NCBI GenBank assembly: GCA_039654915.1
Contig: JBDJPA010000011.1
Span: 2,418,001 to 2,482,000 of the forward strand
Source: Aquilaria yunnanensis
Lineage: Eukaryota > Streptophyta > Magnoliopsida > Malvales > Thymelaeaceae
Direction: 5' to 3'
Length of the DNA stretch: 64,000 nt
Shown: positions 49,962-63,440 of the stretch, piece after piece
Layout: every line of letters begins with the position of its first letter
Position numbering within the stretch: the first letter of the stretch is position 1
Translations under genes and position numbers: made by a program
The notes under the pieces: generated by a model
Database searches by the model: none
Seen by the model: the letters and a program-made list of their open reading frames with translations, nothing else
Told to the model about the DNA's origin: nothing

Positions 49962-51385
49962 CTCTAAACTGTTCCTCCTTACTACTCCGCTTTATTCATT
50001 GATTTTTTAAAAGGCCATGAAACGGGGCCGATTATAATGCAAAACAGACTTACAAAGTTACCAAAATTTTCACTACAAAAAAACTAAAGGTTTACCTCAT
50101 AGGCGTAGGCGTAGGCGAGGGATAGATTTTAGGATTTTAGATATACTAAAAAAAAAATTAATATTATTTTTTATATTATAAAAAATTATGTTTGTTAGCC
50201 TCGATAAGAGTTCGAGCCGAATAGTACTATACTTAAAGCTTACTCGTTAAGAGTTCAAACTTAAATGCAACTTGAAGTTCAGCACAAAATTTGTTAGACT
50301 CAACTCAATAACAAAAAAATTAAATTTGAGCTCAAAATGTTCGATAAAAGACTCCTGTTATTGATTATCACATCATATAGCTAATCAACAATAATACCAC
50401 AAGTCCAGAACAATTGTTGCCATTAGGTTTTGCACTCCTATTTTGAAGCGTGTAATAACTTTTGGATCATAAAATTTTCCTGATCTTCACCATCCTTATC
50501 CTAAATCCCAAACTCTTCACCCTCACCATTTGCTCCATAAATGATTTCCTTATCATTCTCACCCTTATGCTAAAATGCATTACATTCTTAAGAGGGTCGA
50601 GCACTTGCTAGAAAAATACACGATCCCTGACATCGATTACACACCTCAGGTGCTAGTATGGCATAAAAATTTGCTGCATCAAGAACCCCTTTTTTTCTTT
50701 GACTTTCTACTGCCTCGTTGTCTTGTCCTCCAGATAATAATCCCTACGTAAAGTATATTTTGGCAGGGCATTCACCTTCTTAATAGAAGCCACAGGCCCC
50801 TCTTCTACATAATTTTAGTGAGGGAATCTCTATTTGATTCTCACCTAAATCAAAACTTCTGCTCCATCGCCAAATACTAGCCCTTAGCAAAAGTTTAAAC
50901 CGAAAAAATTTTAATTTTATCCCAAAGAGTGAGTTTCAAAACCTCAAAATATCGTGAAGCCGTTGTCTCTCCCAAGTCATTACATTGAGATAATCACACA
51001 AAATCTGTTTTATAATCCTAAACCCACCATGAAGCCTATCTGCATTATTCGTATTACTAAAATAAAATCCATTCATTATCTGGGGGCAAAAAATCTTTCT
51101 AAATTATCCATTTCATTTATGCCCATTACTATATTGCGTCCCTCCTCCTATGTTATCTCACTTTTATTTTCTCCCATCAAGTAGAAGTCATACCCTTCAA
51201 TCTAATAGTCATCAGCTTCATTTTTCCCTTTTTTAGAACCCCTTAATGGTAAAAAAATTTGTAACATCTGTTATCCAGTAGAGGTCCTTTTAACACTGAA
51301 ATCCCCATTGAAGACAAGAATATCCATCTAGAATTTGTAATCACCACCACGATCTCCTTAGTTTTAGTCTTTTAAAGGTCCATCA
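49962..51385. other. Spacer without recognised genes
   Basis: A tandem GGCGTA motif occurs at 50102-50114. No coding sequence is supported; the open frame at 50954-51184 shows no domain. Confidence 0.4.
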
Positions 51386-53686
51386 TGTAACGGCTCTCAA
51401 AAAATTCGGACATAATTACTGAGGTAACTTTAGTTATTTTAGTAATTTAATGTACTTAGAATATTTAATGCAAGTAAATTCTCGGTTTAATAAAGTATAG
51501 TAGCTTAAAGAGAACAAAAATTGGTCATTTAAGAAAACCGAACCAAGAAGGGCATTTTAGTCATTTTATATAGTGACCCATTTTTATTTTACGGTTGGGT
51601 AGAAGATGGAAAAATATTAAATTTAAGGTATCACGGTTTTTTGTAATTCTCACTCTACCCCGGTGAAATTGTGAATTGACTAAATTGTCTGAAAATAGTT
51701 TATGTGTAACCCTCAAAAGTATTAGGCCTAAATTGCACGTATGTGAAAGCTGAGGACTGAGAGTGTAATTAAGGTAAAGAAGGATTCACCGATTCAGGCG
51801 CGAAATAATTCCAATTTTGGTCCTAATTTTTTCTGGACGGTCTATGATAAGTCCCCAACGTACTATTTAGTACAAATAAGGGACCAGATACGTGACTTGA
51901 CATAAGCACACAAAAGTTGACTTTGGTTTATTTATTTGTTCACTGTCTTCTTCATCCATATCCTGCCACCACCCGAAAGCTTCCTTCCTCTCCTTCAAAC
52001 CTCCATGACCGCACCATCCAAGCTCCAATTCACCAAATTAATTGCAAATTCAAAGAAAAATTGGGAGAAAAGTGAGATTTCTTGCATAAAGAGCTAAGTT
52101 TTGAGCTCATTTTTTGTAAGCAAGCAAGTATTTATTTTTCCTTATTTTCCTCGTTTATTTTTGTTGGTGGAGATGCTGGTTTTATTGATTAAATTGGTTC
52201 CAAAGCATGTTTCTTGAGAGAATTAAGCATGGAAGCTTGAATCAAGCAAGAAATTTAAAGGAACCTAAGGCTACGGTTGAAATTTGTGGAGGTGTAGGAA
52301 ATGTTTCTTTTCCTTTGGTTGCTTCGGCTGGGAAGGATTACAAAAAAAAATAAAATAATTTTTAATTAATTGTTAGAATTATTAAACTAGCAATAAGAAA
52401 TCAAAGAAGATCAAGAAACATTTGTTTATGTATTGTCAAGTAAAGGGCCGGTTAATTGGAATCCGTTAAGAGGGTTATTCCTAACCATTTAGACCATGAG
52501 GAATTTTGTAATATTGTCCTAATTATGGTTTATTTATGTAGCTAAATAATCAATTAAAAAAGAAATACTCGAGCTACTATAGAGGTACAAAGAAGGATAC
52601 AAAACCGAGACCATAAGGACATTGAAATTGGTGTTTGCTTGCATTAATTATTCAATGTAAGGGATTTTAAGTTCGAGTTTAAATTGATGCATTATGAATT
52701 TTTCTACAATGCATTAATTAAGGGAGTAAGAGGTGGACAAGAAGTGGCTTAAGGACTAAGTAATTAAATCGTCCTTAAGTAAGTATACGGGGTACTAAGT
52801 ATTCAAGATGAGCTTTGATGCTCAAAAGTACCCTAGCTAAGTTACCGAGCTTGGTAAGAAGGAGCCACCAAGTTTAAGAACTCCTGTACAGTGTGAGTAA
52901 GGGTAAGTAATGGCAAGCCAAGCTTGCTAAGGAAAGAGTTAAACTCTTGTAAGAAGGACTAAATCGAGGATGGGTTCCCCGCCATAGAACCCGTACTAGT
53001 GGCCATTAGTCAAGACCTCATAACGTTTTGAGCTCACGTTAAGATATGTATATATGTTATATATGCTGGGTCCTAAAGTTTATTTTACAGGTATTTAATT
53101 TCTTACTGAGAATTTATGATTCTCATTCCCTTAAGTATTACATTGTGCAGATACTAGTAGTGTGAAGCCTAACACCTACTGAAGGGTTGTTAAGCAAGGT
53201 TTTGGTGCAGCCCTGACAGATACAGGCAAAGTGCATAAGAAGAAGTTGGATCTCTCATTTCTGGAGCTTCTGTGCTCAGGGGGGAGTTATTTTAACAGTC
53301 TCAGACTTTGTACATATTTGGTACTTAAGTACCAAGGAAATACCTCTAGTTTGACTAGTGTGCATGGACTTACTTAGTGTATATATCAGTATATGCACTA
53401 TGGTTGCTTATGGATGTACATAAGTTAAGTGTTATGTGTACATAAGTTAGTGCTTGCAGTTTAAATAAACATGTTTATATGACTTTGGTATGTGTTTCAA
53501 GTGTTTTATGAATACCATGGGAACTTTTTTTGAAAATTTTTATTTATTAGTTCTCTCCAAATGCCGAAGTTAACTACGCAAGTATTAGCTTAGCCATTTG
53601 CAACTAAGAGCAGGATTACTAAATCCTGATAATCCTAAGATCCTAGGAACACCCTATATCAGGGTAAACGAGGAGGTTCCCTCACA
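51386..53686 (+). repeat. Solo LTR, 2301 bp, gypsy-like, with perfect target duplication
   Basis: Starts TGTAACGGCTCTC and ends GGTTCCCTCACA, flanked by CATCA at 51381-51385 and 53687-53691. The start, the phrase GGGCATTTTAGTCATTTTAT, a TATATAGTGACCC motif near 51570 and a long transcribed-looking tail fit the large LTRs of plant Tekay/Del-type gypsy elements in plus orientation. No gag-pol, primer site or partner LTR is present, so it is a solo LTR. No frames of note are found inside. Confidence 0.85.
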
Positions 53687-54445
53687 CATCATATAGAAAA
53701 TAATTCTCCTCCATAAATCAAAATCACAAACATAGGCAAGATGCCTTCGACCTTGAGCAGGAATAGGCTGCTAAACGGGTTAGGCTAAAACAAGTACTTC
53801 ATTAGCATGATGCCCATCTCCACCATTATCCTTATTAACAAGTGGGATAAAGGCATCAAGTTGGTCCAGAATCTTCTCTAAACTGCTTCTCTAAATGACC
53901 TTTTAAACATCAAATGATCCGATGCTCCAGTACTCGCAACTTCCCCTTGGTACTCTAATCTGGGGTTTTCTACAACATCTTGTTCATTCTTGTGACTGCC
54001 ACCTGCCATTAAGTACAAAATTCACCTCGTTTTACCATTTGACAAAATGAGAAATGATACAAGATTAAGTAGAGCACTTAACCAAAGAGGTAAACGATAA
54101 TCCACCAATAATGATATGCCAAAGCAAGCTAGAATACTTGAATATTATTAATATAATGTTTAATAAGCTTACAAGAAAACCCTAAACTAGAATTAAAGAA
54201 AAAAACAAAACAAAACAAAACAAAATCACTGGCTAAGACATAAAATGACTTAAACTTTAAGCGCAAGGATACCAATAAAGCGTTGGATTTTCTTCGAAAC
54301 AAAAAAAATATTGTAATGGAGATTTTGAACAATAATACAAAAAAAATGGGTTCTACAAAGTGAGGGTTGTGCAAAATTTATTTCGGCCTTTTTCTTTTTT
54401 GGTTTGGTCTGATTTACTCGAGCTAGTAACTCTTCCACCAGACAC

Positions 54446-55100
54446 TTCACATCATAATTCTATACTCCATCCATCACCAAACAATTTCAACATATTTATA
54501 TTTTGGATAGTCTCAAATTTTTGCAACATTTCTAGATTTAGTAAATTACTTTACCACATTACCTTTCAAAATATCATTTTAATATTTTTTTTTTTCAGTT
54601 TTCTCATTTTATGTGTAAAAAATTAAAGGTAAAATTGAAAACAATGTACAAATTTTCTTGACTTTCTTAATCTTGGTGCAAAACCAAATAATTCAATAAA
54701 TCTGGGAAGGGGGTAGTTCTTATTAAAAAACTAATTTATTGATCCAAAAAAAGACCCGAATGCATGTGCCTTTATGATACTCATAAACTTTGCACTAAAT
54801 GGATATAAATTTGAAAGCATTCTTTGTAAAACTATATACAGTAATAGAATGTGATAGTTTGCAACTCCAACAAAACATATAGGCTAACTAGTATAACGTA
54901 TCTGTTACTAGTGATCAGATTCAGAACAACTCATTCATTGATTCAAAACAACATCATGAAAATTTATAACTCATTCATTTATGTGTTAAAGTTATGATAC
55001 GCACGTTGATACAATGTTTTAAAAGAACATGATTATTTTTCAAAAAAATATACTCCATCTATAAAAAATTTGCAACATTTTTCCTTTTTTTAGCTGTTCC
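54446..55100. repeat. Stowaway/mariner-like MITE remnants
   Basis: ACTCCATCCATCACC followed by TTTTGGATAGTCTCAAATTT and TTGCAACATTTCTAG at 54462-54535, and TACTCCATCTATAAAAAA, TTTGCAACATTTTTCC near 55050-55085, resemble the terminal parts of dicot Stowaway-type MITEs (CTCCNTCCGTCCC). A related end is at 63361. Boundaries are not defined. Confidence 0.4.
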
Positions 55101-55149
55101 AAAAAGAATGAAATGGTCTCGCTCATCTCTCACATGCATCATCTTTATG

Positions 55150-55395
55150 ATTCTTCATCACCTTTGCCACAATCACCTTCTTCGCCACAATCACCTTTTT
55201 CCAACATAAATCGCCACTGCCATAATCACCTTCTTTGGCAAAATCACTTTTGCCACAATCAACTTTTCCGCCACAAATCACAAAAAAACCAAATCAACCC
55301 AAATTGATGGTAAATTGGAGAATCGACCTAAATCAATGGCGAAACAACCCAAATAGATGGTGAATCGATGGCAAAATGGTGAATCGATGGTAAGG
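55150..55395. repeat. Short imperfect tandem repeats
   Basis: Units like CACCTTCTTTGCCACAAT recur five or six times between 55155 and 55280, followed by units of GATGGTGAATCGATGGC between 55310 and 55400. They read in an open frame for a while but show no protein-like composition beyond the repeat. Confidence 0.55.
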
Positions 55396-56335
55396 GTAAT
55401 CGATGATAAATCTGTCGCACGTATGTGCTCTCCCTCATTTCTTAGCAAATTGATAGTAGGGGTGATTAAAGGCGCTCACTAGAGAGGGAGGAACTTGAAG
55501 TAAATGAGAAAATATTTGCCAAAAAGTCGAGTGGTGAGAAAGAAGGTGGAGTCGAGAAGCTTCTGGGAAGATGGACTAAAAAGCAAAATTGAAAAGAAAA
55601 AGGAAAAAAATGAAAGCCTTAAAAACTGTGTCCGGAAAATTATTCCAATTAAAATGGAGCAGAGAAAGTTGATAATTTAAGAAAGTGATTATGTATTCAT
55701 TGATTGTTTTATGACTAGCTTTAATACCTGGCATTACCTTGGGATTAAATTATGGGGAAATTATGGTTGAATTTAAAATCCAAAGTATATGGATATAAAA
55801 AAAAATTAATTTAAATATTTGGTATTGCCACGAGAACAAAAAAAGGTTAGAAATAATAAATAATGCAATCATAACTTTAAATAAAATAATAGATAAAAAT
55901 GTTATTTCACAAACATGAATACTTTATAAGCAAAATAAACTGGTAGTAATATGTGTCTTGATAGTATACACAATAGTTTAAATAAAAATATATGATTATA
56001 CAATTAATAATCATGTATTATTTAGTAAATTAGTAAGAAATTATATTCAAAATGAATACAATATTATACCGATAGTGCATTGTATTTTAATTTTTATATA
56101 GTTCATAGTAATAATAAAACATAAATTAGATAGAAAATTATGGAATGTCTAAATTAAGATAATTATGTAAGACATTACCAAAAAAATTTAACAATTAACA
56201 AATCCTTGAGTATAATTTAGACGTTACCAAGAGGTGATACAAAATTTTATCTTTATGCACCGTTTACAAAATTTTGGATTAGAGAGTGAGAAGAATATAT
56301 ACGTAAGAAGAAAATAGATTTACTATGATGTGTCA

Positions 56336-57225
56336 AGCTACTAATACATGTACGAAAAAAAATAAAAAAATAAGTATAAGTATTTTAAGTATTAGTTTTA
56401 CATGCATAGTCTCAACTTTCCAACATCGCCAGTAGACACTGAACCTGACTACACTCCTCAAACTGTCAATTCTCTTTCATATTTCTATATATTTTAAGAA
56501 ATATACAAGGTAGCCAACATACTTTACAACAAGTTATTAAAAGGAGGAACATGACTCCATTAAGGTGTTTGAATAGTAGGCTTTGGTATATGGTAAATCA
56601 GATATAAGACTAAGTATAGTTAACCTAGCTTACTTTTACTAATGGAGATGACAAAAATAACTCTATTGCTTCTATCTTACCCGATCCCAGCCACCCAAAC
56701 TTGACCTTACGCACAAACCCTGTTATGAGCTTAACTAATTTTACCTGAAATGTAAGAAAACAAATTTATTGTAGAGCATCATGCTATTACTAGAACATGT
56801 ATAGGAAAATAAGAAAAATAAAAAGATGAGTATGAGTATTTTAAGTAATAGTTCCAAGAACATAGTCTCTACTCTCTAGCACATCTACCCCCAAAAAACA
56901 CAAACTCGATTGCCACTCCCCCGAATTGTCAATTTTTTCTCGTATGCTCTCCAAGTTTTAAGAAACCGGCAAATTATTCATCATTCTTTACCACAACTTA
57001 TTAAGAAAATGAACATAGCTATATCAAGATGTTCAAATAATAGGTTTTGACATAAAATAAATCAAATATAAGATTAAGTATGATTTGGCCAAGCTTGGCC
57101 CCTATAAACGGGGATGATAGAATTGCTCAATTGCCCTTAATCTTCCTAAACCATGCCACTCAAACTTGACCGTACCCATAAAGCTTTAAGAAGATTACAG
57201 GTTTAACTAATTCTACTGCATCCAA
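56336..57225. repeat. Diverged tandem duplication of a ~430-bp block
   Basis: Copy 1 (about 56336-56755) and copy 2 (about 56790-57225) share the same order of phrases: ACATGTA..GAAAAAAA, GTATTTTAAGTA.TAGTT, CATAGTCTC, CAACTTATTA, ATAAGA.TAAGTAT and CACCCAAACTTGACC.TACGC/CCACTCAAACTTGACCGTAC. Likeness is roughly 70-75% by eye. Non-coding. Confidence 0.65.
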
Positions 57226-57474
57226 TCCCTGATAAATAGTATATTTATTTCTAATTTTTTTTATCTCAAAATAAATTTATAATCTAGTGCAAATTTTTCT
57301 ATGTTACCTGATTATATAAATTTTTATTTATTAATTATTTGTAGACGTACATCTTTTTTAAAAACATACATAAAATATATAGGAAAATTATATATATCAT
57401 ATCTACCTGTAGGAGACAGGTACAAACTCACTTTCATGTTTAGATGGATTGGATTTAGTAATATCCTCCCCAAA

Positions 57475-57500
57475 TCTTCTTCTTCTTCTTCTTCTTCTTC
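57475..57500. repeat. (TTC)n microsatellite
   Basis: About nine TCT/TTC units in non-coding DNA. Confidence 0.9.
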
Positions 57501-58318
57501 ACATCTCTATCTATCAAGGAAGACCCATGACCCACGATCGGCCTAATCCACTTTCTCAATGAACACTTGAAAAAATTCTATAAAAATAAATACATACTTT
57601 ATATCAAAATATTTGCACTCTAATAAATTTGTAGTTGTTTTTTTTTTTTTTTTGCAAAGAAAAAATGTTCATTACTTTTCAAGATAATTGTTTTAAAACT
57701 TAATTATCCATTACAAAGTTTAGGGTTCTAATCGAATCAAGCCAAACCCAAACATCCTTAGCTTGAGCGTAATTAAAACTTTTCATTAACATCACAACTT
57801 GATAACAATCATATATTAGGTGAATTCCAACTATTGAATAATTTCTATTTCACAAAGTTGATAATGATAACAATTAATAGACGTATGAAAAATTAAGGGA
57901 AAGGTGATTTCCAACTCTATGGTTAAGATATAAATATTTAGCTAGGCATTGAGTATTAATAATAAAGTCATAAACTAATAATATTTAGAGTAAATTTAAT
58001 CTAATAAATATCTTTATAATTAACAAATAGAAATAAAATAATTTGACCTATTCATTAAAGAAAATGACTTAACCTAAAAAATTTAACTTGATGTTAATTT
58101 TTTTTATTACATTTTATGTTCAACCATCTCCCTCATATAGTATTAGCCTATATTAGTGATCCTTGAATATAGTTCTATCCTATTTCTTTAATTAATAATT
58201 AAAAAACTAAATAAAAAATAATGAAGATAATGGAAGAAAGTTATAATTTGAAGCTAACATAAAAAACTCCAATCAAGAGTCATGTATTTTTGGTAAATTA
58301 ACATGATTGAGTGATGAG

Positions 58319-58341
58319 AATAATAATAATAATAATAATAA
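58319..58341. repeat. (AAT)n microsatellite
   Basis: Seven to eight uninterrupted AAT units in non-coding DNA. Confidence 0.9.
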
Positions 58342-59920
58342 CACCATCTAATGTAAAATATATTTATAAGGTTAAAATTTAAAAAAATACAATAATAATT
58401 AACAAAATATATGATAAGAAAACAAAATTTAATAGTAACCATCCACACCACAAAAAAATCAAAATATTGAATGAAAAGACAAAAATGGAGCAAAGAACAT
58501 GTCCACTGTTGTCAATTAGTTTAGATTTTTTAAAATATACTCATATATATACGAAAATTTATAATAGGAATGAGAAAAGTTTAAGATGTGTGAAAGGTTA
58601 TAATATTAACACACATCATAATACAGTTTACCTTTTTTTTGTATAATGCATAGTTAACTAAATTAATTTAAAACAAAAAAATGCTAGTATTATTTTGATG
58701 CATTGGTTCAACAAAAAACACACAATTTTGAAAATCATACAGGAATTTTAGATTGCATCCAAGACTTTACAATTAAATAAAAAAATAATACTTTTTACCA
58801 TTGAGAATAATAAAACTATTTTTGGTAAGTGCTAAAGTTTTTTATATATTTTACTAAAATGAATTCAATGTTAATGAATGTCAATTTCATTTTATTTTGG
58901 AAGCAATTAATGTTGACATTCTCATTTATTTTAGAAAGTGATTCAAATTTACAATTATTTGAAAAAATATTTATTTTCTCTTTATGAAAAATATGTATTA
59001 ATTGATGTGATTTTTTTATTTTAAATAATAAAATGTTTCCTCATGAACAAATTATTCTTGTTACACAGCATATTTTACCTATTAAATTTCTATAATAGAG
59101 AAGTAGTATAGAGGTCTTAGAATAAATATTAAAGGTTATGATATTATTGTCAGAATTAATGTTTCCTTACTAATTGCATTACATGTACATGATTTTGAAG
59201 AGCTTCCTTTTTTGTGTGAAGTTAATGTCAAAATTTATGTAATAAAATATGCTATAAATTTTTATTTTAAACATGTTAATGTGTGAGAGGTCACAAAAAA
59301 ATACAAAGGAATATAGAAAAATTTGTTCCCAAAAGTATTATGATCGATATTTTTTATACTAAAATTATAAAATCTTGATATTGATTAGTAAATAAAAAAG
59401 CATACAAGAAAAATATCTTTTATGGTGACAACATGACCATTGTACATTTATGGGTTTTACATAATTATATTTATCATAGGTTAAATTGACTAAATAGTAT
59501 AATTACAATAATAAGAATTTATGGGTTTTACATCATGAAAATGATGCACTTAGAAAGTATAAAAAATGAAAAAGTAACATATTATCAAATATAAATAAAA
59601 AATACCATATATTATATAACATATAATTTTTTTTTCTTTTCCTTGTCTCCCATCAACTTGTTTCCGTGTCTTTATCTCATCTTTGTATTTTTCATGACAT
59701 AACTTCTAAGTTTGCCCCTGAATATGAAAATGATGAAAAATCAATAATTTTTTTAAAAAATCCAACAATATAGATAGAATTTAGTTAGAATTTCAATCTA
59801 AAAGATAAAAATGTCATAATTCAAATCTTGAAAACATATAAAATAAAAATTTTATAAGACTGAAATGTATCATTACACAATAATATTATGTCAATTAAAA
59901 TAGATTCGCAAACTAAAAGA

Positions 59921-59989
59921 ATACATACATACATACATACATATATATGTACATAGAGAGAGAATAAGAAGAAGAAGAAGAAGAAGAAG
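59921..59989. repeat. Compound (ATAC)n and (GAA)n microsatellites
   Basis: (ATAC)n at 59921-59943 and (GAA)n at 59967-59989, separated by ATATATGT and (AG)n. Non-coding. Confidence 0.9.
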
Positions 59990-61564
59990 CATGAATCCAA
60001 ATCATCAATGACAAAGAATCATACATAATTTTAATCCTGAAAAATATAATTTTTTTAAATGAAAAAATGAGAGATACTTACATTTGTAGAGGGTTGTAAA
60101 ATTATGATGTGTTAATATATATAGAGAAAAATATGAAAGGAAAGACATCAATTTTTTAAAGTAGGTTACATAACATATGGCTAATAAAATAAATAAAGTA
60201 TTTATTTATGGAAGTTATATATTTAAAAGATTGAGTTTTTAAATTCAATTGATGTGCATAAATTTTAAAATTAATACATAATTGACTTTCCTTTTAAATA
60301 TCATGGTAATTAAAAATTAGAAACATAATTTATAGCTAATTGAACGACAAAATTGGAACGTCGGTGCAAAAAATAAGAGGTGACAGCGTGAGAATAAAAA
60401 TACGTAAGTAAAAAGTTAAGAAAAAGACATTTCTAGACATGAAAATGATTTTAGTATATAATATTAGATTACGAATATTATTACTTTCTATAAAAAATGG
60501 TTTTATAAATGAACAATTACCTTTGTCGTTCCCATATAGAGAAACTGAAAATTAAAAACAATAAACAAGCAGTAACAATTTTTCTCTTTTTTGGTATTCG
60601 TTGAACAAGCAGTATATGTAACTAATGTCAACTGTAAGTGGAACTGAAGTTATATTTAAAGGGAAGTTTCCCTGTCATTTCCCAGATATGAAGCCTTTCT
60701 CACTTGGTACATTATTCTTCAACAATTTCAGGCTTTATAATATATGGATGTTGGGGCTAAAAACCAAAGGAGTATGGCATCAACATGTGGAGAGAAATAA
60801 TATAAAAACGATAATAACAAAATTGAACAAGAATCCTAAGTGCCAGCCACCTGATAGACAGCATAATAATACGGTATTAATTTACAACTAAAGAATCTGA
60901 TTAACAAAAAAAGAAAACTTGGATTACTGTGTAATTAATTTCCCGAGTGTGGCAGAAGGAAAACCAAGGCGGAGGGCGCGGCAGCGTCTGTACGGATTGA
61001 CGACACTTTCTTCCCTACGTACTGTCATTTGCTTCAAAACACCTGCTCATTGGGAACACCACTTCAATTTTAATTTCCTCCACCAGAACATATTATTAGC
61101 ATTTCCAGCTGAAAGCATTGACTAAATGAAGAATTACTCCCTTAACTTTGTAAACTGACGCAAGTTACTCCTTAAACATTGACCCAATAGGATTTAGTCC
61201 TTAAACTTAGATACTGATCACAACTTATTCTTCAAACTTTACTAAATTGAGCAACATAGTCCCTTCTTTGGATGAAAAGCGTGCATGTGATTTCACATGA
61301 ATTTGACGATGTTGATATGCTTTACAGGCTCTACCTAGCTCATTTTCTTCTCTAGCTATGCCTTCTAAATCGTTTGCCCCACCTCTAGCGACACCTAATA
61401 CAATAGTGCAGCATATGCCACTTCATCTAGCTTCTTTATGTTAATGGACAACATCAAACTTCTTGATTGTCTCAACGGGGGTGGCAGCATGGAGCGCCTT
61501 ATTTATAGTATTCGATTGTGTGAGAGATCAATTTTTTTGAAATCCTAAATCTATATTGAAGAAA

Positions 61565-62719
61565 CACTACATGATAAAAGTTGGAAAATGGCTCAGTAAA
61601 CAGTCACCTTCAATTGCTATATGTGACTGAAAAACTCAATAACAAATATCATAGTCGCTCAATGTGGAGACACTGACTCAAAACTGAAGTAAGCAACTGA
61701 AACTATCACTCACTCAATTTATGGGGTTTTGAAAACTAGCGACTGAAACTTTCTGTCTAACTTTAGGCGACTAAAATTTCAGTCGCTCAGCCCCATAGGC
61801 CAATTTTCTCCATTTCCCCCCCAAATTCAGCTTTCAATAACTAATAGGTTTGATTGATTTAGCTTCAATAATTAATCAGTTCTTCCATATTCAATCTAGG
61901 TTTAATATTTCGGTTGCCCGAAAAAAGAAAGTCTGTTGGATTTATTCCATATTTTCTTCTACACGCTTACCAAAAACTATTGTTGTTGATGTCATGCTAA
62001 AGGTTGTCGATGGCTTTGACGTCTCTAACGGAGAAGAACATGTCCCCGTGCTTATGGGCGAGTTCATCGGTGAAGAGGTTGAGCAGGTGGTGGGTGTTCT
62101 CATTTACTTTGTGTAAGTTTTGGGTAGCAAGGGAGATTAGTTAGAAGGTGAAGATGGAGGTTACGGTGGCGGATGAAGAATGAGAGATCAATTGGGAGGC
62201 GATGCTAGAGGTTGCAGTGGTGGATGAGGAGAGGAAGTTGCAAGTACAATGGAAAACAACAACGTTGATGCTATTTCGTTGTTTGTAAGGGGGAACAACA
62301 ACACTAATGGGAGAAAATGGAGTTGCAGGGGAATGTGGATAATCAGGAGAAGAAAGGAATATATTTTTTTTTGTTCATGGGGAGATGAGATAAAAGTGGA
62401 CTTAGTAGAGAGATAAGACAGAACTTGGAGAAAGAAGATGGAATGAGAAAGATAAGATAGTGGGAAAAGGTTCACGTGATTTATGGGGAAATAGAGAAAA
62501 AAAAATGAAAATTTGAAAATAAAATATTTAAATCTTTGTACCATATTTGAGTGGAGCGACTAACTAGCTACTGATTTAGTAGCTATTGAGGTTTTCAGTG
62601 GCTAGTCATTCACTTGCTACTTATGCCCCACAAAAGAGCAACTAAACAGCAATTGAAGTCAGCTGTGACTTAAATTCAATCACAATTTTTAGTTACTTTT
62701 ATGCATTTTTCTTGCAATA
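61565..62719. mobile_element. Small non-autonomous CACTA element
   Basis: The left end is CACTACATGATAAAAG and the right end GCATTTTTCTTGCAATA, whose complement TATTGCAAGAAAAATGC is a mutated form of the usual CACTACAAGAAAAATGC. AAA flanks both sides, compatible with a 3-bp target duplication. Both subterminal regions carry many units of the type AGCGACTGAAA, AGTCGCTCA and AGGCGACTAAAATTTCAGTC (61590-61800, 62545-62700). The interior has an open frame (61850-62116) and GGTGG/GATGAGGAG-rich sequence but no transposase. Confidence 0.75.
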
Positions 62720-63114
62720 AAAGAGACCCACATAATGAACTGGAGAAATTTGAGGGAAACACGACACAAGATATCAAAGGATGATACAAAAGGTACTAGG
62801 GAGAAGATGAAGGCAACGATGCTGGGGATGTTAGCCTGACGGCAAAGAAGACAACGAAACGATTGGCAAAGAGAAAACAGAGACTTGTAGTACTACAACT
62901 AGATTCATTTATCTTGGCTTCAGTCATGGTTAATGTTGACCAGTGCTAGTTAGTAATAAGGATAAAGGTAGTAAATCAATAAGAAATGGAAAGAGGTTGA
63001 GTCGTGTAGCAATGGTTCTAGGTTGATTAAAGAGTAAGGAACTTAACCTAAATTCACTGGCAACCGCCATGAAATTCGAATTGGTGAAATTATATAAGCA
63101 AATAGGGGAGGGAA

Positions 63115-63164
63115 AGAGAGAGAGAGAGAGAGAGAGAGTGTGTGTGTGTGTGTGTGTGTGTGTG
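63115..63164. repeat. Compound (AG)12(TG)13 microsatellite
   Basis: Uninterrupted AG repeats (63115-63138) pass directly into TG repeats (63139-63164). Such long perfect tracts are usually length-polymorphic. Confidence 0.95.
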
Positions 63165-63360
63165 GTTGGAAAAAAAAAAGGCGGCCAATAACTAACTTGC
63201 CCCTTCCTTCGATGACTTGTTTTATGATCAAATTGTAAATAAATAATATATAGAGAAAAAGCTTAAACAAACTGACCAAAATCAATGATTACGAGCATGT
63301 TTTCACCTCAATAAGTCTCTAATGCAGTACTCGTCTGTCAATCAAGAAACTAAGTAATAC

Positions 63361-63440
63361 CCCATTTGTCCCTGGTTTTTTGCTCCATTTTCTATTTTGG
63401 GTCATCCCAAATTTTTTACACTATTTTTTTTTGGAAAGTT
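63361..63440. repeat. Stowaway-like MITE end
   Basis: CCCATTTGTCCCTGG, TTTGCTCCATTTTC, TTTTGGGTCATCCCAAATTT and TTTACACTATTTTTTTTTGG follow in the order seen in the terminal repeats of dicot Stowaway-type MITEs. The opposite end was not found within the window. Confidence 0.4.

Larger units (their letters stand above)
53692..61564. other. Long AT-rich gene-free tract with small repeats
   Basis: No coding sequence supported. Listed separately: MITE-like remnants (54446-55100), short tandem repeats (55150-55395), a duplicated block (56336-57225) and microsatellites. The frames at 60625-60891 and 60919-61125 lie in slightly GC-richer DNA (60940-61120) but no domain is recognised. Confidence 0.4.

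Noticed and set aside
54250..54626. Overlapping frames at 54129-54626 as genes
   Set aside because: They are low-complexity, phenylalanine- and lysine-rich translations of A/T tracts and MITE-like sequence.
61850..62116. 88-codon plus-strand frame as a gene
   Set aside because: It lies wholly inside the CACTA element and shows no transposase or host domain.
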